Shown piece by piece: positions 34,439 through 45,592 of a DNA stretch of 64,000 nucleotides (positions are counted from its first letter, which is position 1; each line of letters begins with the position of its first letter). The stretch spans positions 124,001 through 188,000 of the forward strand of contig WIDE01000011.1 of assembly GCA_015039315.1 (NCBI GenBank). Reading direction: 5' to 3'. The DNA comes from Clavulina sp. PMI_390. Lineage: Eukaryota; Basidiomycota; Agaricomycetes; Cantharellales; Hydnaceae. Below the pieces are notes generated by a model. It was not told the origin of the DNA, made no database searches, and was given only the letters and a program-made list of their open reading frames with translations. The translations under genes and the position numbers were made by a program.

Positions 34439-36776
34439 TCAGATAACGCCAATCTTTTCGAAACTGTCCCCAACTTCGCGCACAAAGGTGGTCCCGATAT
34501 CCTCTCCATCACCATTACTGGTGCCTTTGGCATTGAGACCATACCCCGAATAGATGGTGCTCATAGTCGTGAGCTGAGGAGTCTTCGCGCCACGCGAATA
34601 CGGGGTGGTATGCACATATTCATAGTCTCTTGCTGAAATCGCGATATCAGAGGAGCTGGAATGGGATGGCGGCAGGGAGGGTACGGGAGGATTGCAGCTG
34701 GAGGGGTCGTCCTGATACATATTGTAAATGCTGTATGTCGCGCTACGATATTCAGGCTGTGCACGCTCCATAGCCATCTGCGCAAGTGCAGGCCAACCGT
34801 TCGTAGGGACCATAATATCCGCGCATGAAGTAGATCGAGAATCGCGACGATGGCGTTGGGAAGCTTGAGTAGCGGCACGAGCGGGAACAGCGCGCGGGTG
34901 GCCGTCGTCCAGGTCGGAGTCGGAGTCGTCAAATCGCGATGAGGCCGATGGGGTTATGCGTTCCACTGATGTGCGGTGAATCGACTTCCATGGTGCAAGA
35001 GGACCGTGCCTAGTATCAACTGCGCGAGTCAGGTTTCGAGATAGCCGACGATTCAGTGTTTTCAAGCTGTTTTCAGATGTGGCAGTCACCATGATGGATG
35101 GGACGCTGGGTATACTCGACGCAGGTAAGGAAGGAGGTGGAAGGATCTGAAGATTGGGCTGGTTGACACTCGTTGCCGGACGGTCGCTCGACGGGACCGG
35201 GACACGAGTAGCCGTTACGGTAACAAACGCATCGTCGACATCTGTGGTCTCATCTCCTGACATGTCCGAGTCCACGAAACCCTGCATCATCAGATCGCCC
35301 ACGTTGGCGAGCGCTCCGCTCGCACTCCCCTGGAACACTCCACTCTTTCGTGAGGCAACACTTACCATACTATATCTTCGCTGCTTCGCAGGTACAGTAG
35401 AGGCAGAAGCAGGAATAGACGCTAATGTGGTTGGGGGAAGAGGGAAATCCAAGCCGCGTGATAGACCTCTTACGCACTCCGTAGAGCTAGAGAAGTTTGT
35501 CACGGAGGAAGTGGATTCAGAGGGACCAATCACCGTGGGAGGGTTCAGCGGCCGAGGGGTCGGCTTGTATTGAGTCTGCGAAGCGTATGAGATATTGGTA
35601 GCAGCAGGTGGCCGGTTCTTCAAAATCGATTTTGGTGCGACGGGAGCTACCATTGCCTGTACAGCCAGGTTCGTTGTGGATTGGAGAACTGGGCGGGAAA
35701 TCGCTCGAGTGGTCACTGCGTGTTTTGGATGTCGTAAAGCAAGAGGCCGTGTAAGAGGTAGGACATTGGGTGCCACTGTCGAGCCTTTGGTTCCTTTTGA
35801 GGATATCTTTGAGGGAGGGATGGTGTTCTGATCGGGTTTGGGAGTTCGAGAGTCTAGTGAGCTCACGGGGGAGCTTGAAAGTATACCTGCAGAGTTTGAG
35901 GAGTTATGAGTCCCAAAAGCTTGGCTATAAGTATAAGATGGTTTAATCTCTCTGTTTGAGGAAGCCGAACCAGGATTGAGTTGATACGCTGAGTCCAGTC
36001 GATCAGCGTACATAGGGGACCCATAGAAAGTAGCAGTCACCTGATGAGGGCGAATTCCCAACCATGGTCGAACTGTTAAATCCCTGGTTAGGATGTGTAG
36101 GCGAGATTTGACCATGAAGCTGAGAGCGAGATTCCACAGGCAACGACGCCAACCCCATCCCCTTCGTAAGATCAGCTTGAATACTGCCCCAAGAATCCAT
36201 CGAACCCATGATGGTAAACTTCTCGTCATACGGGGTGCTTCCGCCTCCAAAGATTGGCGATTCCTTGGCATTGTCTTGGTAACCATATTCCTCCGAATCA
36301 AGACAACACCATCGACGAAGCACGATACAAACACCGAATACGATAATAACCACACCACAGCATACGAGGGCAACCGAGACTATTGGTGGGTGAGATGGAG
36401 AGGCTTCTGCCGGCGTGTAGGATGCCGGGGGAGTTGGTTCGGAATAGATTCTCGTTCCAAGGTAGGTCTGCGGAGGTGCAATCGAGGTGTTGCTGGTCTC
36501 GATAGAAGCGGGTTTCCGGACACTGGAAGTCAAGATTGCTGATGGGGCTCCAGTGTACGATGAAAGAGTCCCTGGGGGCCGTAGACTTGGCAGAACAGAC
36601 GCCCGCACTGTTGATGTAGGGTGCTTCAAGTTAGTCGTCGCTCGAGTCCGGATTTTTGTACTTTCACGTCTAGATTGAGGAGATGTGGTAGGGCTAGGGA
36701 TTTTAGGTTGTTCTTCTGTAGGTTGTGATCCAGTTCCAGGAACGAATGGGTCCAGGAGACGCGGATGGTGCGTCAT
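34439..36776 (-). CDS. Single-pass membrane protein with Ser/Thr-rich ectodomain
   Basis: No family recognised. A Ser/Thr/Pro-rich N-terminal region of about 130 residues (mucin-like) is followed by one clear membrane helix (IVSVALVCCGVVIIVFGVCI) and a basic/Cys stop-transfer end (LRRWCC). A long cytoplasmic, low-complexity region of about 600 residues follows. Two overlapping frames are joined by a 52-nt intron (gtgact to gactcag), which links NSPSS to AYQLNPGSASS in phase. The first ATG in frame is 36776. No signal peptide follows it, so a small upstream exon may be missing; only 150 nt separate it from the divergent NAA30 gene. The layout resembles fungal wall-stress sensors or AXL2/SKG6-like proteins, but that is only a resemblance. 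Confidence 0.6.
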
Positions 36777-36925
36777 CGCGTTATTGACAGATATGATGGT
36801 CTGCTGACGCGCCAAACAGCCAAACAGACCCTGTACTCACGCTTCCTTTACGTTCTGAGAGTTTCTTGCAACCCATTTGGCCGCCCAAATTGGGCTCAAG
36901 GTCCCTCTGGTGACCCTTCTGGCGC

Positions 36926-37785
36926 ATGGAGCAGCCAAATGATGGGACTCACATCACTTATCGTAATTACGAGTCAGACGCCGATCTCCCTGCCGTAACA
37001 ACTCTCGTGGGTTCCGAGCTCAGCGAACCTTATGTGATCTACACTTACAAGTACTTCCTAATGAACTGGTCTGTCCCTTCTCTGACTCCTAGCACACGTG
37101 ACCATGAGCTCAATCGCGCGCTGTGCACTTGCTTAGGCCTCACTTAGCGTTTCTCGTCAGCTATTTCATGTGCATCGCTTACGCTGAAGGCTTAATTAAT
37201 ATTTTAGGCATTCGCTCCACAAAACTCGACCGAACCCGGGGGTAATTCAGAGGCTGAGCCTGCTAAACCAGTCGGCGTGATCGTCTGTAAACAGGACATC
37301 CATAAGAGCAAGGTCAATCGCGGTTACATAGCGATGCTGAGTGTCGATAAACAATGGCGTAAACGCGGTATCGGTATGCAGCTTCTTGTCGTTTCCCTAA
37401 CCCTGCCTCAAATCTCAATCGATCCATCAGCCCGAAATCTTGTCCAACGCTCTATCGATCAGATGATGGCGAATGGCGCGCGTGAGGTAACTTAATACCA
37501 GTGATTCTCTTTGATATTAAGGCTCATCTGAGACGATAGGTTGTGCTCGAGACAGAATATGACAATGTCGCCGCTTTGGCCTTCTATGCCGCAATGGGAT
37601 TCATGCGAGAGAAACGACTGTTTCGGTTCTACATGAACGGAAAAGATGCATTTCGGTCCGTTAACTCGTTATAGTGATCGTAACACTCAACTCAATGTCT
37701 GTGAAGGCTTGTGCTCCCTCTAGAAGAAGAGGATGAAACTCCCCCTGAATATGAGACTGAACCTGACGACGACGATGTTGATTGA
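36926..37785 (+). CDS. N-alpha-acetyltransferase 30, NatC catalytic subunit (MAK3-like)
   Basis: GNAT-fold enzyme that acetylates protein N-termini starting Met-hydrophobic, acting with NatC auxiliary subunits. It starts [18 protein letters not shown]. The NatC-specific segment [17 protein letters not shown] is interrupted by an intron. Next are [33 protein letters not shown] (acetyl-CoA R/QxxGxG/A motif), VVLETEYDN and [20 protein letters not shown], then GKDAFRL and an acidic tail ending DDDDVD. Introns with usual borders lie after MNW, after GIG, after GARE and after DAFR. The frame and the motif order are complete. Confidence 0.92.
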
Positions 37786-38627
37786 TTCTGCCTCAGATAT
37801 CTCTTCGTCTATTGGAACAGGCATATTGGCGGTAGTGTCAAAGTGAGGCCCAAGAGGCTGCCAAATTTTTATTGGTCACTGTCAGGATTCATGGTCCAAC
37901 GCTGATTAGATGAAGAAACTATTCTACAGATGACCTGTCCAAGCGATAGTGGAAGCGAGGCTGATTCAGAACTCGGACCTACTATCTATGCTAGTATACA
38001 GTATCTACAATATGCTTAGCAGCTACAGCAATGCCAATATTCCTCGCCGGTGACGTGACGTTTTGCTGATAGTGCCCCCAGCTACGTGGCTATTAGTCCC
38101 AGGTTACCCTTCCCACCTGCTCTCAGACTCCCAATCCAATCTTAGCGGAATTTAAACATTTGAATCCCAATAAGACTATCAGTAGTCATTTACAACGGGT
38201 CACAGCTTCCCAATGATTCACCATCGTGAGCCTCTAATATAAACAAAGCTAAACAGTCAATCCTCTCGGTTTTGTTCGTTGATAGAGCCATCTTCAGGAC
38301 GTGCTCGCGACCGCGGAAACGGCTTGGTTTCTAGAATTCAGGGCATCTCGGCAGCTGGTTCGTGATATGTCTCCCCACTTTGCTATTTGCGACTCAGTGC
38401 TCACGAGGTTTGGTCGATCTCCTTTGGACAACTGTTACTCGTGTTCGGTGTCACAACATGCCTCGATAATCTGAATCCTGAATAAGTGAATTGATAGCTT
38501 CTTTCTGCTACATACGTTCCCTTTTCCCTCGCAATCACTTCCAACTAAGCATCCTACCTTTTCCCCATCAACCCTGAAGAACTCTAGACGTCAACTGTCG
38601 ACGCGCTCGAGCGCAGAACCTCTCATA
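37786..38627. other. Upstream region of the MedA-like gene
   Basis: About 840 nt without a supported gene. The stretch just before 38628 is C/T-rich and is presumably the promoter and leader of the regulator. Confidence 0.4.
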
Positions 38628-40853
38628 ATGAACTCCGTTTCTGGCACTCAACCTTCAATCGCCTCTATCCCTATAGACCCTGCTCTCATTGGACTTTCGA
38701 TGGAATCCCGCCTTGACTCTATCATCCTTCAGTCCGCCTACAGCAGTTTCTGTGTCCAGGATCTCATCCTTACGAAGAGCGCTGAGGGTACTATTATCAG
38801 CGCTAAGGTATCCCGCACAGATATGATGCCGCAGGATGTGTACGACGGGATGGTCCTCCATGCATTCGTTCAGGAGGAGGAAGTGTTCTGCATGGTGCAC
38901 AAGAAGAATGGAAAAGAGGCGAATATTCGTCTCGTCACAGGTCGGAAGTTACCCAGCTCAGTCACCCTAAGGGTTGCGCTCTTCCGTGGCCAGGTGCTCT
39001 ACGATGTGTGCGAGATGAATATCGAGGCATCAGATAATGGGAGTTTCAGTAAGCCTTCCCCTCACAACCCATCGAATCTCAAGCTAGACACTCAGTAATT
39101 GTCCCTCTATCATTATTCGAAATCATACCTAGATGTGAACCCCATCAGTTCAGCTCCAAAGCCCTCGAAACGCCACCGACAGGCTGACGATCTGGAGTGT
39201 AATCCTCCCCCTCAACCTAAGCGGGTTCGCGGGATGGACGAACAGGACATACTTAGCCGTACTAGTGCTCAGAAACCCTCTGGCGCGGTGCCCATCGAAC
39301 TAAAATTCCTCACTGACATCAACGCGCTTGGCAATGTTTCTACTTGGAGCACTCGGGAACTACGAGACCGACGGCGATTCGTCCGCCTCTCTTGCCTCCA
39401 GACAGGCAGTATATTCGAACTGGGGATGGCTCCTGTCAAACGCCAGGAGGCCCTCGAGAACGACAGGGAGATTATTAACTGTATCGCTATCCCTGGCTGT
39501 GGCGACGAGCCTTACATCACTTCTGTTGACATTATCAAGACCATGGAGCTGTTGATCAACCCGCCTACTAAGAGGATGACCATTGAGGAGAAGAATCGTG
39601 CTCGTCGCAATATTGACACTCTCCGACCAACGACTCTCAAGAAAGGCAACGAAAGCTTACATTGGATGTGGGAACTGCGCAGCCCCCGGCCCTTCACCAT
39701 CTCCAAGGAGGTCAAGATTTTTAAATGGAGCAATCTCGAACCAGCCCTAACAAAGATTATGAAGAAGTATGCTTATACGCCCGTCGAACCTCATCCTTCC
39801 GAGACGACAACCCAAGCGACTAGCCCCGAGTTGGCTCCCGCGACTCTCGAGGAGCGACAGATTGCTCCGCTTCCGCATCGACCATTACCTACCCGGACTC
39901 GCGCCGCCACTCTGAGGAGTGCTTCTGCTCGCTCGTGCAGTATTGGCGTACCATCCGTCCTTGAAGATCCAGCCCTCACCACAATTGCTATCGAAGAAGA
40001 CTCCTTCCCTGAACCCGCCCTCATGCCCCATATAAATTCCAGCACTACCGCCCTCATTTCCGTCGAACAACAGTCAATGGAGTCAATCATCCTGCCTCAT
40101 GCTGGCGGAGGGAATCCGACTCATGCTGATACGTCACTAACTGCCCCATCCCTCGTGGAGTCTGCTGCTGATGGGATTGCCCACACCTTGCAGCGCCAGT
40201 CTCCCATCACACCACATCTCGAACCTGGTTCCTCAGTATCCCCGACCTCTATGCTTTCACCTCCTTCACTAAGCCGCGCGTCTTCTGGCCCTTCTTCCTT
40301 CGAGGCTACAGATGATTTGCCCATCACCCCAGGCTGCCTTTCTGGCGTGGCTTTCGATCTCAACAAAGAATGGGAGAAGGTTAACGAGGACCTTCCGGGA
40401 TTGGGTGGCTCTCACGCGCTCAAGGTTTCAGAGTCCGGTATAGATATGGGCGTGGGGTCGAGTGGTGCTGGATTCTTCGCTTCTCTGGGGTCCTGTCTTG
40501 ATGTTGACGACGTGAACGCGTTCATGGGATACGGGGTGCGTCCGAAGGATGTGTTCAATGTTGAGGTCCCTATCTGCGCACCCATGGAGCCTGCTGATCT
40601 CGGACTGGAAGGGTGTGCTGGGGGTGAGGACGAGATGATGGTCCAGGTGCTTTCGAGCAATAGCTTGGGCAGCGAAGGCGATCTTGCTGCATTGATGCAC
40701 GAGTACATCCAGTCAAGCGTCCTCGGGCAAGGTGAAGGGAACAACTCGCCTTCTCTAATATTGAAAGGGGGCTTGGTGGATGAGGAGGAGTTCGTACCTG
40801 AAGCAGAGGTGACCGTTGAGGCCTCAGACCATTCGTGGATGTTCAGCAATTGA
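38628..40853 (+). CDS. MedA/Medusa-like developmental regulator (DUF7082)
   Basis: Fungal nuclear regulator. Exon 1 (MNSVSGTQPSIASIPIDPAL) encodes a beta-rich domain (VQDLILTKSAEGTIISAKV). An 83-nt intron (gtaagc to acctag, ending at 39133) joins SF to NVNPISSAPKPSKRHRQ in phase. Without it the frame stops at DTQ. The second domain carries the MedA/DUF7082 pattern: RRRFVRLSCLQTGSIFELG, ITSVDIIKTMELL, MTIEEKNRARRNIDTLRP and EVKIFKWSNLEPALTKIM. A long low-complexity Ser/Pro/Thr region and an acidic C-terminus (possible activation region) follow. In other fungi MedA homologues control conidiation, adhesion and mating. The role here is inferred from family only. Confidence 0.85.
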
Positions 40854-41440
40854 GCACACATACCCTATTTGCTTCCCTGATCTTCTTAGTTTTCTTGGTG
40901 TGCCCCGTTACTATCATGGACGACACCCGCTTCCCGGTATTTCTTGCCCTTTCGACCGTGATCTAGCAGACTTCCTCCACGTTTTCTTCTCCTATGGGTT
41001 TCACTACACACGTTCTTTATCATCACATGCGTCGCCACAACCACAATCGCACAAGCACAAGCACACATGCATATCATTATCTGATCAGTCTGTTATCCTG
41101 TTCTCATCACTTAGTTCGAGACCTTTCCAGAAAATGTTTTGTAGCTTTCAGTGTCTGCGCTTCTTGACGGAATCCAACTTATCTATGGACTGGAATGATG
41201 ACTTGAAGTAACTCGATAATAAATCATTTTGCATTTGGTTGGTGGTGGTGATTGATGACTACATTTATAAAAGATATCTACCCTATTGGTCCAAGTGATG
41301 GATGAGAGCATGATGCGTGCAAGCGACCAAAACCAGAGGATTGCACCTCTGGAGAGGAAGAGGCGTCAAGTAGTGATTACAGGTGTAGGAGATTTATTGC
41401 CAAATTATGGCTCTTGGGTGGGAGATGAGATTATTGATGC
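40854..41440. other. Convergent intergenic region (MedA-like / BCKDH E1-beta)
   Basis: About 590 nt between the two stop codons, presumably both 3' untranslated regions. No further gene is supported. Confidence 0.4.
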
Positions 41441-43295
41441 CTAGTATTTGAGGGTGGAGATGATCGCGTCCATGACGCGGACTGCATCAGGGATGAAGAA
41501 CTTCTCGTACGCAAGTGCAACGGGGGTGCTACAAAGGGGCAGTTGGGGTTCGTAGGGTCAGTCAGCTATTGTCCCAAAAGATTCAAAACGAATCAATATG
41601 CTTAAAGTAGAGCGAAGAGATGAACTTAAAAGAGTGTGAGAGAAAGCACTCACTCCCATCCGCAAACTCGTTTGACTGGGGCCTCCATCTTCAACCAGCA
41701 CTCCTCACTCACTACTCCTGCGACCTCAGTCCCAACACCACCAATCTTCCCCGCCTCGTGCACGACGACTAATCGCCCCGTCTTGTTAACACTCTTCACC
41801 ACCGTCTCTCTATCCCACGGCAGGATCGTTCGAAGATCAATAACCTCGATGCTCGCCTTCCTGACGTCCTTCGGGATCAGAGCCTCGTCATCTAGCTCTT
41901 TCGGCGGATTGGCCAGGAGGGAAAGAGCCGTCTCAATGGTGTATAGCGGCGTGCCCCATGAGACGATGGTGAGGTCGTTGCCAGGCTGGAGAATCTCGGC
42001 GCTGGAGAGCGGGAGGGTGTAAGATGAGAGCGGGACATGTTCGTTGGCGGATCGGTAGAGGATTTTGGGCTCGAAGAAGACAGTCGGGTTGGGATCGCGG
42101 ATAGAGGAGAGTAGTAGACCTTTGGCTTGGATGGGTCCACGCGGGACAACGATCTAGGAAAACGAGGAGTAGAATAGCACCAAAGCACGGCAAAATACAC
42201 CACGGAGTGTGAGTTATGGTGGGCTATCGAGAAAAATTCGGACAGTGTTGTAAACTGACATTGAGACCTGCAGCACCCATGAAGAAACCTTCTGGGGATT
42301 GGGAATGATAGAGGCCTCCGTGGCCCACGGACATACTAATAAGTAGAGTAATTAGGTCGGAGAAACTTCAGAGGAAATACTCGGCCACGAACCTTGGAGA
42401 ACGAATGGTCAGTTTGCCAACATCATATTGCCCTCCTGATCGATAGCGCAATTTTGCAGCTTCGTTTACGAGCTAAGGGTCGAATAGCACGTTAAATATA
42501 TTCAGGAGAGGTTATCAGCCTAGTGCATGGGACAAACCTGGTCGAAGGCAGGCCAAATGTAGTCGGCAAACTGGATTTCTGCGATGGCAGTGTGTCCCAT
42601 AGAAGCAAGCCCGATGCCGTAACCCGCAATTCCCTGCTCTGTAAGCGGGGTGTTGAATACTCTCTCTCGGCCTAGTTTAGGGGATTCGAGTACGCTGCGT
42701 GAGGCCATAGAGCAAGAAGGTGATGGCGAATCTCGGACTTACCGAATTGTTCAGCAAGGCCCATTGTGCAACGGAACACGCCACCAAACGCCACGTCCTG
42801 CCACAAATCAACGTATCAGATACATGATGACCAAAATATGGCTCGAACTGAAAATTTGTTAGGTCGAGTACATACCTCTCCAAATACCACTGCGGTGTCG
42901 TCCTCCGTCATGGCGATGCTGTCAACGACAACACAACACCATCAGCCACGTTATATCTCATTAAGAGCTCTGCAAGCATACCTCATCGCATCCCTGATTG
43001 CCTGGTACATGTTCATTTTCCTTGTTTCTTGGTCTGCCGAGGTCGACGAGTGCCCAGCCATATCAGATTCATCCCACTTGATCCCCGGCGTCTTGAGCGC
43101 AGCTTCTCGGGTCCTTCTCAAATACGCAGACGTAGCGACGCCAGGGAGGTCTCCGTCGGGATTCAGTGTTGCCATCGAGCGATGTTGGAGGTGGAGGTGA
43201 GTGGGAGGAGCACTCGACGCTGGGATTATTCGACGACCGAGCGTCCTGAGCGCTCGTATTGAGGGCGCATCCGCTGAGGAGAGTGTCCGAAACAT
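41441..43295 (-). CDS. Branched-chain 2-oxoacid dehydrogenase E1 beta subunit, mitochondrial
   Basis: Beta subunit of the thiamine-diphosphate E1 of BCKDH, which oxidatively decarboxylates the 2-oxoacids of Val, Leu and Ile in the mitochondrial matrix. The start [20 protein letters not shown] at 43295 is a basic presequence. [11 protein letters not shown] opens the catalytic domain, followed by [56 protein letters not shown] and FFEPKILYR. The C-terminal domain includes [11 protein letters not shown] and HEAGKIGG, and ends IISTLKY. FRCT after VAFGG and YHSQSPE separate it from the related pyruvate dehydrogenase beta subunit. About eight exons, complete. It lies 3' to H1 on the same strand, with no functional link known. 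Confidence 0.93.
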
Positions 43296-43978
43296 GGTGG
43301 GGAATGTGTGATGTGTCGGGAGAGAGACGACAAACTTTCCCCCCAAAGCTCAGGATGATCACGAGTGCTGTTTTCGGAGCCGGCTACTGTGACAGCCACG
43401 GAGAGTTACATCTTGCAGACCAAATCCAATTCAATGGATGCAGGCAACATACCCTTCTTTTGCCTCGACACATCTTTTGATATTCTCATTCCACCAGTTC
43501 ATCAGCAACAGATTTACCGTCACTGGAGTCATGACGCATTGGAGTCTACTCTTTCATTATTCACGAACGGACAAATTCTCTCGTGGCCCAACATGTATCG
43601 AAAGCTCACACAGGACAGAATTGAGGGTTTGAAGGGAGTCGGGTTAGCAGACTAGGATATCTTGGGCAAGGGGCAAAAAATACAACAACTGTCGAGTCAA
43701 CATGCATCGCGAGTAGCGAGGGAAAGAGACGAGAATAGGACGGGAAGCGAGGAGCGGGACTAAGGTACCAAGAGTGAGGAAAGAGTAATAAATAAGCGGC
43801 AGAGCGGGACGAGGTGAGAGGGTGTAGACAGATGCGAGCGGGAGAGATGGAGTGAGACACATCGCAGTACAGGGGGCACTGGAAATTGTGAAGGCAGGAG
43901 ATGATCGCAGATCATTAGAGGATGGAGGGATCGCAGAGGAAAATATTACGACATGACACAATCAGGAGCTACACCCCC
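43296..43978. other. Intergenic region BCKDH E1-beta to histone H1
   Basis: About 680 nt, mostly BCKDH upstream and H1 downstream sequence. It holds only the doubtful small frame listed separately. Confidence 0.35.
43434..43655 (+). CDS. Doubtful small hypothetical protein
   Basis: A 73-residue frame starting at an ATG (MDAGNIPFFCLDTSFDI) with normal amino-acid composition, between the BCKDH start and the H1 3' end. An overlapping ATG frame at 43352 runs into it. No family, no signal peptide, no paralogue in the window. It could equally be a chance frame in the BCKDH promoter. Confidence 0.2.
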   Translation: MDAGNIPFFCLDTSFDILIPPVHQQQIYRHWSHDALESTLSLFTNGQILSWPNMYRKLTQDRIEGLKGVGLAD

Positions 43979-45182
43979 TTACTTGGAGGGTGACCCTGTC
44001 GTCGATTTCTTGCTTGCTGGCTTGCTCTTGGTAGAGGCAGGCTTTGTTGATGCGGGCTTTGCAGAAGCGGTCTTCGCCGACTTGGGCTTGGCAGAGGCAG
44101 GCTTGGTCGTACCAGTGACCGACTTCTTAGACGAGGGCTTCGCGCTCGAGGCCTTCTTGCCAGCAGCCTTGGGCTTGGCAGCAGTGGTAGTAGTAGCCTT
44201 GACCTTCTTGGTTGTAGAGGTCGATGCTGCCTTTTTCTTGGGTGCAGCAGCAGCCTGAATGGACGTGGTTAATCACATGATGCAGAGAGTGACGAGAGAA
44301 TGACGCACCTTGGTGGTAGATGCAGCAGCCTTAGCCTTGGGCTTGCTGGTGGTAGCCTTGGCGGAAGTGGAAGGGGCAAGAGGCTTCTTGGTGGTCGCGG
44401 CCTTCTTCTTGGTAGCTGTGGAAGCGCCAGCGTTCTGGAAATACAAATCAGATGAGCGCTCATGTTACGCAGTCCACAAAAGGGCAACATGAGCAACAAA
44501 GGGGGATCAGGCTCACCTCCTTTGAGGCCTTCTTGGTGGTAGCAGTCTTAGCAGGGGCGGCCTTTTTCTTGGGTGCAACAGTGGCGTTCTAAGGCGAGCA
44601 GCGGATAAGTCATGGGTGGCCGCAACCAAAGTTGCAAAGAATGATGCTCACCTCCTTAGTGCTCGACTTGGTAGCGGCAGCCTTCTTCACAGCGGGCTTA
44701 GCGGGGGCATCCTCCGTCTTGGGGGCCTTGGGAGCGAGCTTGACTTTGCCAGAGGGACCTAGCACACAGGACCAAACACGACGCGATGAGCAAGGGACGG
44801 AGGACGTGCTCCGCGCTTGTTCTTGGCGGACAAGGCAAGAGCAGACGCGTGAAATGCAGACTCACCCTTGGGGAACACGAAAATTTTCTTGTCCTCGCCA
44901 GACTTGAGTGCGCGATTGATGTTGGAGGTGACGGTGGGGGTGATGGGGAGCTTGTAGTTTGACTCGATGTACTGCTTGACATAGCTACGAGATATGCCAG
45001 TACGCTCCTTGCTGGCGACAATTGCTTCCTATTTAGGGTCAGACGCGAAATGAGTTCAAGTTGGCCAACATGTCTCAGACCACAGCCTCCAAAAAAGCGC
45101 GAATATGTACCTTGATCATGTCAACGAAGGAAGGGTGAGCGGCCTCCTTGGAAGCAGTCTTGGTTGCGGCGGCACGAGGCAT
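43979..45182 (-). CDS. Linker histone H1
   Basis: Chromatin-compacting linker histone. The start MPRAAATKTASKEAAHPSF leads into the winged-helix H15 domain, split by an intron after DMIK: EAIVASKERTGISRSYVKQY, IESNYKL and INRALKSG, then KIFVFPKG. The C-terminal tail is Lys/Ala/Pro/Ser/Thr-rich with repeated KPAS and KKAA elements. It is spread over several small exons with introns inside the low-complexity region, ending TTGSPSK at 43979. The ATG at 45182 gives the usual acetylatable start. It is divergent from anthranilate synthase. Confidence 0.92.
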
Positions 45183-45592
45183 GGTAGATGGCTGGTTGAT
45201 TGTTGGGGTGTGAAGGCGATAGGGTCGTGGTCGAGGTTTCGGGGGAAGAAGTTGAATCGCATTCACCTTTGACTCTTATATTGGAGGATCTTCGTCACAC
45301 CTCACGCGCACGTCACGCGTCGTGCTGTCGACTGTTTGGTCAAAACAATCAACAAAGCAGAGTAACTTTCGATTTCTAGGTCGAAAAAGTGACTAGAGTC
45401 ACCAATACTGCTTAGCTAGAGTGAACAGTGAGCCTGCAGGTAAATATTTACTAGCATAATGATCGACTTGTAGCTTTGACACATCCTATCGGACGTTCGG
45501 GCATAGGATGGAAGCACCAGTTATTCGTGTGAACCCCGTTTCCGTATATTAACAACGTAGCAGGCCTAAATCGTCTAACAATAACCACCATT
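45183..45592. promoter_or_regulatory. Divergent promoter region of histone H1 and anthranilate synthase
   Basis: A 410-nt region between start codons. At 45389-45402 it reads gtgactagagtcac, which contains TGACTC on the minus strand, the core of Gcn4/CpcA cross-pathway control sites. This would fit tryptophan biosynthesis, but one site is weak evidence. Confidence 0.4.

Noticed and set aside
43644..43961. Minus-strand frames downstream of histone H1
   Set aside because: Low-complexity Ser/Pro/Leu translation of a GA-rich stretch. More likely the H1 3' untranslated region.
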